Source: Phycisphaerae bacterium
GTDB taxonomy: Bacteria > Planctomycetota > Phycisphaerae > UBA1845
Length of the DNA: 64,000 bases
NCBI GenBank assembly: GCA_024102815.1
Contig: JAGFJJ010000059.1
Span: 1 to 64,000, forward strand
Direction of reading: 5' to 3'
The number at the start of each line of letters is the position of its first letter. Position 1 is the first letter of the stretch. The position numbers and the translations under genes are program-made. The notes beneath the pieces were generated by a model that had not been told where the DNA came from, ran no database searches, and was given only the letters and a program-made list of their open reading frames with translations. Shown here piece after piece: positions 53,400 to 60,055 of the stretch.

Positions 53400-56174
53400 T
53401 CAGGGGTCACTCGGCAGTCCTATTCCAGAGGGCTTGCCGGAGCGGAACAGCAGGCCCTCTTCGGCCAACAGTTTTCGCCGGAGTGCCTTGCCGTGATAGG
53501 AGTAGCCCTGCTCCCCATCAAACGACCGATAGGCAGATTCGAGATGTTGCGCTGCGGCATCCATATCTCCGGCCTCGACTGCCCTCGCCGCTGCGTGAAA
53601 ATGCGCCTCTCCCAACCTTCCTTTTTGAGCCACCGGGTCGTTTACCGCTTCCAAGAGTTGATCAAGACCGACCAGGTCGACGTCATACGCGTAAAGCGCC
53701 GCATTCCACGCCTTGACGTCCGGCTCGTCGGCAAGCTGGCCGCTCTCAAACGCCGCTGCGGATTCCCGAAGCAACGCCACTGCTTCGGCCCCATGCCCCA
53801 GGAATCGCAGCGTGAGCGCTTCCCAGAAGATGTCCTGTGCACTGCGGGATTGACCGGACTGATTATTCCATACCAGTGATAGGGCTCCTTCTTCGTCGCC
53901 CATTTCTGCGAGGAGCAGTCCGCGATAGAACAGGCTGTAGGCGTGATCCGAGGGATCAAACTCGACGCACTGCTCGAGGTCCTCCATTGCTTCCTCGAGG
54001 TGTCCTAACCACCAGTTCAAGCGCCACCGATAATGGTATCCCTCCCATTGCTTCAGCCGATGTTGGGCAAGCGATATTGCGCGAGTACGTGCTTCCAGTG
54101 CCGTCTCGAACATTCCCATGGTTTCAAGGCATTCCGCCTCCGCGGTCACCAGCCGCTCGTCTTCCGGAAAGGCACCCTGGCCGGCAAGCGCCCACTGAAG
54201 CGCTTCATTCAGCCGGGCATCGACATCCTCGTCCTGGGCCGTGTCTTTCTCAGCCAGGATCTCAGCGGAGAGTCGGTGCGCGATGGAAATGAGATAATAG
54301 GGGTACGAACCATAATGGCCATGCTCGATGAGCTGCCGCAGGCCGAAGTCCGCATCGTCGAACAAATCGGCGCTGCGATGAGAATACATCTGCTGATTGT
54401 ACGCCCGGGCGAGGTGTAGTACGGCTTGTGGATAGAATTGATGCTCTTGTGCGCGGGCGATACTGGCTTGTCGATAGGAATCCGCAGCCACCTCCGGTCG
54501 ATCGAAATGGGTGGCGAGCCCGCGGAAGAACCACGCGTCTGCACGATCGGCTCCGCCGATCGCCTCGGCCGAGGTGAACGCTTCCCTCGATGCCTCGCGA
54601 TCTCCGCTGCGCCATAAGGCCCACGAGAGCATATACCGCGCGCGACGGTCGTCGGGATGGAGCGATACGATCCGTCGAAGCGCTGCCGCAGCCGATTCGT
54701 TTTCATTGCGACCCATCGCGGCCAGCGCCTGCGTGACATCGAGCGTGTAGGGATCAGCCTGCATTTTCTGTGCTCGGTCGATGTCTCCCGCGACGAGTTC
54801 GGGCATTCGATAATCTACGTAGGCGAGTCGATCATAGGCCGATTGGATCAGGCTGTCGGCTTCCGCCCGCCGAGATACCACGCCCGCCCGCATCCAGCCG
54901 GTTATGGCGCAAAGGGCTACGAAAACCGTCGCCATCGCCGTGATGCTCGCCGGTCTCCGTCGCACGAGCTTGATGCCGCGCTTTATCCATCCGGCGCGCT
55001 TGGCCAGAATCGGCCGGCCGGTGTCGAAACGCCGCAGGTCCTCGGCCAGTGCTGCTGCGGAGGAGTAACGGTGTGATGCGTCGTAGGCCATCGCCTTCAG
55101 GCAAATGGTCTCCAATTCTCGAGGAATCCGGGGATCGACCTTTCGTGGCGGAGGGGGAGAGCTCATACGAATGTCGTTGAGAATCTTGTCGCGCGACTCA
55201 CCGTCAAAGGGGCGGTGGTGCGTGAGCAGTTCGTAGAGCGTGGCCCCCATCGCATAAATATCTGTGCGCTGGTCAACCTCGTCGGACCGTCCGAATGCCT
55301 GCTCCGGGGCGAGATACGCGGCGGTTCCCATGATCTCCCCGCAGGCGGTGGCATGGGGCTGGTCCGTAAGGTAGGCCAGGCCAAAATCCGTGAGACGGAG
55401 AACACCGTCGTTTCCCAGAAGCAGATTGTGGGGCTTGATGTCGCGATGGAAAACACCGGCCTCATGTGCGTGGGCAAGTCCGTCCGATGCGCCAGCCAAC
55501 ATTCTTGCGACACAACGGTAATCGTCGAGGAGGTTGGGGCAGTCGTGGATCGCTTCATCCAGAGACTTGCCCCGGACGAGCTCCATGGCGTAGAACAGAT
55601 GTCCCTCGCATTCGCCCTGCGCGTACACCGGGACGATATTGGGATGGCGGAGTCGGGCCACCGCTTTGGCTTCGTTGCGAAACCGCCTGGCCGACGAACC
55701 GCTATCGCCGAGAGATGGTGGGAGCACCTTGAGCGCGACCTCCCGGCTCAGGGAGACCTGCCGCGCCCGATAAACAACGCCCATCCCACCCCGACCGATC
55801 TCTTCCTGAATCTCGAAATCGCCGAGGCGGCGTCCGCTGCACACCGTGCCGGAAAGGCGAAGCGGTCCCTCCTCCGATGCAACCCGGCTGGCCACGGACC
55901 CGATTTGTGGGGACAAGAAGTCAGGTGAATCGCCAAAAGCCCTGCGGAGATCACAAACGAGCTCGTCATCCGATAAGGTGGGGTCCCATTCGGTGCGGAT
56001 GAGCGCGCTTCCACAGGACGGGCACGTCATTTTGCTGCGGTCGGGTTGCCCCTTGACAACGAGCGTGCACGAAGGACATGTGAGTCGCACCACCTCGACC
56101 TCCCGCCCCGGGGGGCCAGCAACCCGCCCGAAAGCTGGAAGACACGTCGACGTCTGATCTGACACGGTCCGCAC
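53400..56174 (-). CDS. Transmembrane Ser/Thr protein kinase with zinc ribbon and TPR repeats
   Basis: A 924-aa protein. A zinc ribbon lies near the N-terminus (CPSC at 33-36 and 51-54). The Hanks-type kinase domain (about 119-385) is complete: glycine loop IGRGGMGVVYRA, K149 in VALKV, HRDIKPHN with D245, TDFGLA with D263, and APEQ. One membrane helix lies near 410-427. About 480 extracytoplasmic residues contain TPR-like repeats (AAALRRIVSLHPDDRRARYM; SYRQASIARAQEHQFYPQAV). It lies between the ECF sigma gene (87 nt upstream) and the CTERM gene (47 nt downstream). An operon linking phosphorylation and sigma-dependent surface protein expression is plausible. Confidence 0.93.
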   Translation of the reverse strand: MRTVSDQTSTCLPAFGRVAGPPGREVEVVRLTCPSCTLVVKGQPDRSKMTCPSCGSALIRTEWDPTLSDDELVCDLRRAFGDSPDFLSPQIGSVASRVASEEGPLRLSGTVCSGRRLGDFEIQEEIGRGGMGVVYRARQVSLSREVALKVLPPSLGDSGSSARRFRNEAKAVARLRHPNIVPVYAQGECEGHLFYAMELVRGKSLDEAIHDCPNLLDDYRCVARMLAGASDGLAHAHEAGVFHRDIKPHNLLLGNDGVLRLTDFGLAYLTDQPHATACGEIMGTAAYLAPEQAFGRSDEVDQRTDIYAMGATLYELLTHHRPFDGESRDKILNDIRMSSPPPPRKVDPRIPRELETICLKAMAYDASHRYSSAAALAEDLRRFDTGRPILAKRAGWIKRGIKLVRRRPASITAMATVFVALCAITGWMRAGVVSRRAEADSLIQSAYDRLAYVDYRMPELVAGDIDRAQKMQADPYTLDVTQALAAMGRNENESAAAALRRIVSLHPDDRRARYMLSWALWRSGDREASREAFTSAEAIGGADRADAWFFRGLATHFDRPEVAADSYRQASIARAQEHQFYPQAVLHLARAYNQQMYSHRSADLFDDADFGLRQLIEHGHYGSYPYYLISIAHRLSAEILAEKDTAQDEDVDARLNEALQWALAGQGAFPEDERLVTAEAECLETMGMFETALEARTRAISLAQHRLKQWEGYHYRWRLNWWLGHLEEAMEDLEQCVEFDPSDHAYSLFYRGLLLAEMGDEEGALSLVWNNQSGQSRSAQDIFWEALTLRFLGHGAEAVALLRESAAAFESGQLADEPDVKAWNAALYAYDVDLVGLDQLLEAVNDPVAQKGRLGEAHFHAAARAVEAGDMDAAAQHLESAYRSFDGEQGYSYHGKALRRKLLAEEGLLFRSGKPSGIGLPSDP

Positions 56175-56260
56175 GCAAGTTTCGGACCGGCGAGAACTAC
56201 GTGTCCCTGTCCAAACGACATGGGGACAAACCGCAGAAATTAAATGCGCAAAGAATCACT

Positions 56261-56857
56261 TCAGTCCGGGACAACATCGGGATCGAGCTCCGCAATGTGC
56301 TCGCGTAGCCGGCGCAACACACGCGATTTTGCTTGGTACGCGCAATCCCGGCTGATCCCCAGTTGTTCCGCAACACGAGCCGCCGACTCACCAGCCAGAA
56401 CCTGCAATCGAAATGCCTCGACCGTGGCCGGTTCAAACTCACTTGAGATCGAGCGCAAAGCCCAGCGGATCCGATGGAGGTACTGCTCCTGCTGCCAGAC
56501 AACATCCTGCCAATCGTGTTCGCGGGCCAGTTCAACGAGCCTGTCCGGATCGAGCACGGTCACTCGGCGGGATTCCCTGCGAGCGGCCCGGCCGAGGGCG
56601 TGCACGACCGCGAGCCTCAGGTAGCCGCGAAAGCAGCCCTTGCGTTGTCCGTGCTGGAATTTGCCTATCGAGCGGAAGACGTACATGGTGACTTCCTGGG
56701 CCACGTCCTCCGCGGTTTCGTAGGTCGCACCCAGGCGGCGGGCGTACCGGATCAGAAGCTCTCCGTAGAACCGGTGAAACTGCACCCAGCTACGGGAATC
56801 GGCTCCCTCCCGCAGTCCTTGCAGAAAAGACAGGCGTGTCGTGCCACCCGTGCGCAT
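56261..56857 (-). CDS. ECF-type sigma factor linked to a protein kinase
   Basis: A 198-aa protein from MRTGGTTRLSFLQGL; a longer frame from a TTG at 56986 has no conserved sequence. Region 2 is seen as LGATYETAEDVAQEVTMYVF and GYLRLAVVHALGRAARR. Region 4 is seen as ATVEAFRLQVLAGESAARVA, then EQLGISRDCAYQAKSRVLRR. The layout resembles planctomycete ECF factors found next to kinases. A promoter-like TTGCCG-17-GATAAT ends only 9 nt before the ATG, so the transcript may be nearly leaderless. Confidence 0.85.
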   Translation of the reverse strand: MRTGGTTRLSFLQGLREGADSRSWVQFHRFYGELLIRYARRLGATYETAEDVAQEVTMYVFRSIGKFQHGQRKGCFRGYLRLAVVHALGRAARRESRRVTVLDPDRLVELAREHDWQDVVWQQEQYLHRIRWALRSISSEFEPATVEAFRLQVLAGESAARVAEQLGISRDCAYQAKSRVLRRLREHIAELDPDVVPD

Positions 56858-56866
56858 ACCGGAATT

Positions 56867-56895
56867 ATTATCCGGAATTAACCAATGTCCGGCAA
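56867..56895 (-). promoter_or_regulatory. Promoter of the ECF-kinase-CTERM operon
   Basis: On the minus strand TTGCCG, a 17-nt spacer and GATAAT. The predicted start of transcription falls within a few nt of the ATG at 56857. The direct repeat CCGGAATTA occurs twice here (56860-56868 and 56872-56880) and could be a regulator site. Confidence 0.45.
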
Positions 56896-57121
56896 GCACA
56901 ATCCCAGGGGCGTCGAGATTGCAGTAATCGTTTAGTTTCTCGCTCGCTCGTGATGTTGAACCAGGTGACGAGCGCTTTTTCGCCAAGTTGGTGTCAGGAA
57001 TCGGACGGAAGTGTCCTTTTAGACCATGGAAGCGGCTGATTCGGATCAGTCGAACCGAACGAATCGGATTGACGGGCCGATTCGCTCAACAGTCGTGATC
57101 ACTTGTCGCAGGGGACGATTC

Positions 57122-58306
57122 ATGAAACTGATGAGACTGGTGCTCGTGATGACGTGCGTAGGCTTGTTCGCGGCCGCCGCGGGGGCGGCTCGCGACAGCA
57201 GCAAGACTGAGTTGCAAAGGATGGCCTCAGCCGACCGGCTGGTCCGGCAGGACGATGGTCCGGTAACTCCGGGAAATGACGCGGCCTCCGGTCCAAACGA
57301 GTGCCGTGACGCGTGCTTCGTGGAGGCAGACCAGATTCTGGCGGCATGCTTGGAGGCCGGGGGCGATCCTGTGGCGTGCCACGATGAAGCCGCGCTCTAC
57401 CGTCAGACATGCCTCGATGCGTGCCAGGTGGAATGTCCCTGCTGCGAAGTCTGTCGTGAAGAGGCGGATCTGCTCTTCGATACCTGCATTGCGGACGGCG
57501 GTGAGCCGGAAGATTGTCGCGCTCAGCGCCTGGCAGCCCTGTGGGCATGCCTGGAGGATCAATGTGGTATTGCGCCGCCGGATGCGCCGTGTGCATTCCT
57601 GTGCCACGAACAGGCGGGATACGCGTTTCTGGACTGCATCGCTCAGGGTGGAACACCGGAGAACTGCAGCGAGCAGGCCGGTTCGCAACTCCAGGGTTGT
57701 CTGATGAATGAGTGCGGTCAGGTACCGCCCGAACCCCCCTGCGAGTACACCTGCCACCGGCAGGCTGAATCCGCCTACTTGGAGTGTCTCGACGCGGGCG
57801 GCACAGAACTGGATTGTGCGGACACCGCGCGGGCATTTCTCCAAACCTGTTTGATCGACGAATGCGGGCACGTGCCGCCGGAACCCAGCTGTGAGGCCCA
57901 GTGCCATCAGCAGGCCGAAGAGGCGTTCCAGGGTTGCCTCGAGGGTGGGGATACACCGCTGCAATGCCAGGAGGCCGCCCGGAACGCCTTCCAGGCCTGC
58001 ATGCAGACGCAGTGTGGCGCGCCGTCACCGGGAACGCCTTGTGCGCAGGTTTGCCATCGTGACGCCGAACATCTGTTTCACGATTGCGTCCAGGATGGCG
58101 GGGCAATCGACGCGTGCGCAACGGTTGCGACGGATGCCCTGGAGGCCTGTCTGGCGGACTGCGGCGTGACGCTCCCGTGTGAGCTGACTTGCGCCCTGAC
58201 GGCGGCGGACAACATTGCAGCATGCCTCGCCGCCGGCGGCGCGATGCCCGACTGTGTTGCGGCGGCACAGGCCGACATGCGGGCGTGCGTGGATGCCTGC
58301 CCGTAG
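57122..58306 (+). CDS. Secreted protein made of seven six-Cys helical-hairpin-like repeats
   Basis: A 394-aa protein. The start MKLMRLVLVMTCVGLF gives a signal peptide ending AGAA, and AGGGGA precedes the ATG. After a 35-residue linker, residues 61-393 are seven repeats with the nearly palindromic Cys spacing C-x3-C-x10-C-x9-C-x10-C-x3/4-C, joined by short PPxxP linkers. Each has a GG turn between the two central cysteines and Ala/Gln-rich flanks, consistent with an alpha hairpin held by disulfides. I recognise no named family. One copy occurs in the nearby CTERM protein. It is divergent from the ECF operon and followed by the YWTD-propeller gene. Confidence 0.85.
   Translation: MKLMRLVLVMTCVGLFAAAAGAARDSSKTELQRMASADRLVRQDDGPVTPGNDAASGPNECRDACFVEADQILAACLEAGGDPVACHDEAALYRQTCLDACQVECPCCEVCREEADLLFDTCIADGGEPEDCRAQRLAALWACLEDQCGIAPPDAPCAFLCHEQAGYAFLDCIAQGGTPENCSEQAGSQLQGCLMNECGQVPPEPPCEYTCHRQAESAYLECLDAGGTELDCADTARAFLQTCLIDECGHVPPEPSCEAQCHQQAEEAFQGCLEGGDTPLQCQEAARNAFQACMQTQCGAPSPGTPCAQVCHRDAEHLFHDCVQDGGAIDACATVATDALEACLADCGVTLPCELTCALTAADNIAACLAAGGAMPDCVAAAQADMRACVDACP
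57302..58300 (+). repeat. Array of seven tandem 42-50-residue Cys modules
   Basis: The repeat starts read CRDAC, CCEVC, CAFLC, CEYTC, CEAQC, CAQVC and CELTC; the ends read CLDAC, CLEDQC, CLMNEC, CLIDEC, CMQTQC, CLADC and CVDAC. The internal spacing 10-9-10 is invariant in all seven. Confidence 0.9.
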
Positions 58307-58346
58307 GGTAACACAAGTTCATACGCCCTTGTATTTCCCTTTCCAA

Positions 58347-58382
58347 ATCGGGAGGTTCGGCAGCGATGCCGGGCCTCCCGAT
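58347..58382 (+). repeat. Stable hairpin between the Cys-repeat and YWTD genes
   Basis: ATCGGGAGG and CCTCCCGAT form a perfect 9-bp outer stem with CGGC/GCCG pairing inside. There is no T tract. It lies 40 nt after the Cys-repeat stop and 37 nt before the YWTD start, and so could set relative expression of two co-transcribed genes or terminate weakly. Confidence 0.5.
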
Positions 58383-58418
58383 CCTCCAATGACGTGCCTG
58401 AGGAGGGAGACTGTCGCG

Positions 58419-59486
58419 ATGAATAAGACTCGATCGGCGCTGTACGCGGGTGCGTTGAGTCTCGCAGTATTCATGGCCGGAACCACTTCCTTGGCAGCCG
58501 GCCAGATATACTGGGCGCAATCCTACGAAGACCGAATATCCCGCTGCAGTACGGCAGGCGGAATGCCGGAGCCCGTGTTGCAATGGCCCCTGGTAATCGA
58601 TGCCGTATCCGTCGCCGTCGACGGGCCCGGGCAGACGCTCTATTGGGCTCAGGCCTACGAGAACAGAATCCTCAAGGCGGATCTGGACGGTACCAACTCG
58701 CAGACCATTCTTCAGGGTCCGCCAGTGACCGACCCGGTTGCGCTGGCGTTTGATCCGGTCGGCCGTCACCTCTATTGGGCACAACATTACGGTTTCGCGA
58801 TTTGGCGAACCGACGTCAATGGCCTCAACGCGGAACCAGTCCTCCAGTTTCCCGACCTTGCGGCGCCCCCGGTGGCGCTGGCCGTCGATGCTTTCCGCCG
58901 CAAAATCTATTGGGTCGAATTCACGGGCGTGGGCTCCTTTGATGAGCGAATTCGCCGTGCGGATTTGACCGGTGCGAATATTGAATCCCTACTTGCCTAT
59001 CCGGAGGTTCGCAGCCCCGTCGCGTTGGCCGTCGATGAAGTCGGTGGACTGGTCTATTGGGCCGAGGATACGGGTGTCGGCGTGTACGACGATCGCCTGA
59101 TGCGGATGGACGTCGAGGGACCATTTACGCCTGAAACCGTTCTCATCTATCCGCAGTTGCTGGATCCTGTGGCGTTGAGCGTTGATATGGTCACCGGTGC
59201 CGTCTATTGGCTTCAAAGCTCTGGATCGGGCTATTACAACGATGAATTGCGCCGTCTGACCGTCGCGAGCGGTGATATCGAGACGATGCTTTATTGGCCG
59301 CAATTGGACGGACCCATTGCGCTTGCCGTCACGAACGCCGCCGATACCGTTCCTGCCGCCTCCGGCTGGACGGTCCTCGGCTTGGGCTTGGCCGTCCTGA
59401 CCGCGGGATCTCTGTGCGTGCGGCGCATCACTTGCCGTAAACCTGTCCGAATTGTCCATAGCCGAACCGATACCGCGGTCGGTTGA
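58419..59486 (+). CDS. YWTD-type beta-propeller surface protein with CTERM-like tail
   Basis: A 355-aa protein starting at MNKTRSALYAGALSLAV with AGGAGGGAG upstream and a signal peptide ending SLAAG. Six LDL-receptor class B (YWTD-like) blades are legible: IYWAQSYEDRI, LYWAQAYENRILKADLDGTN, LYWAQHYGFAIWRTDVNG, IYWVEF, VYWAEDTGVGVYDDRLMRMD and VYWLQSSGSGYYNDELRRL. The C-terminus VPAASGWTVLGLGLAVLTAG, then SLCVRR, resembles an IPTL-CTERM sorting signal with an unusually long basic tail. It probably binds a ligand at the cell surface. Confidence 0.85.
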   Translation: MNKTRSALYAGALSLAVFMAGTTSLAAGQIYWAQSYEDRISRCSTAGGMPEPVLQWPLVIDAVSVAVDGPGQTLYWAQAYENRILKADLDGTNSQTILQGPPVTDPVALAFDPVGRHLYWAQHYGFAIWRTDVNGLNAEPVLQFPDLAAPPVALAVDAFRRKIYWVEFTGVGSFDERIRRADLTGANIESLLAYPEVRSPVALAVDEVGGLVYWAEDTGVGVYDDRLMRMDVEGPFTPETVLIYPQLLDPVALSVDMVTGAVYWLQSSGSGYYNDELRRLTVASGDIETMLYWPQLDGPIALAVTNAADTVPAASGWTVLGLGLAVLTAGSLCVRRITCRKPVRIVHSRTDTAVG

Positions 59487-60055
59487 AAGGAGTGCCTGTC
59501 GGTGCGTCCATTTCTGAACTAAACACTGTGGCCGTGCCGGCGTTGTTCCTGCTCGTGCTGGCTGCTGATGTCGCGGGTACGCGGAATCTAGCGCTCCGTG
59601 GACTTATGCAGGGCGATGTGCTTTTCACGAAATCGGATTCGCGAGTTTCCACGGCCGTCGAAGAACTTGCTCACAGTGTTGTTCCCGGGTTGCCACACAG
59701 GCGGTCGCCGCCAGCTTTTCAATCAGCCTTCATCGGATCATCAGAACCTTCCGTCGTGTTCACCCCGGGCTAAAGTGTGATGCCAATCCTAAGAACGACG
59801 TTTCGACCGAGTCGCTTCGCCCGCGCATGACCATTTGTTCCTCCGCTATTCGATGGAATCTTCGCGCGTGGTTTTCATTACCCGGCGGGCGGACCAGCCG
59901 GCTTGGTTCCGAATTTGTGCAGCATTGCTGAACTGGCGAGCCAGGACATTTGGCGGCCGATATGATGCGCTTTCTTCGGCGCCGGCCGAAACCTGAATCG
60001 AACAAACCGGCTGCAACGAAAGTCGTCAACATTCTGCTGACGTGGGGGAAAGGTC
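59487..60055. other. 569-nt region without a recognised gene
   Basis: Directly after the YWTD stop an AAGGAG is followed by a short frame of about 95 codons (hydrophobic start VPALFLLVLAADVAGTRNLA, ending at 59773) that I cannot assign and that may be chance. The remaining 280 nt before the cytochrome gene are non-coding and should contain its promoter. Confidence 0.4.

Noticed and set aside
53400..56174. N-terminal zinc ribbon of the kinase as a separate gene
   Set aside because: The ribbon is in frame and continuous with the kinase domain and there is no stop or alternative start between them.
57120..58787. 555-codon minus-strand frame over the Cys-repeat gene
   Set aside because: Arg/Pro-rich translation of the complementary strand. 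The plus strand has a signal peptide, a ribosome site and periodic cysteines.
59483..59773. Small hydrophobic protein after the YWTD gene
   Set aside because: TTG start overlaps the preceding stop codon, the Shine-Dalgarno lies inside the frame, and no family is recognisable. Kept only as a note in the intergenic entry.
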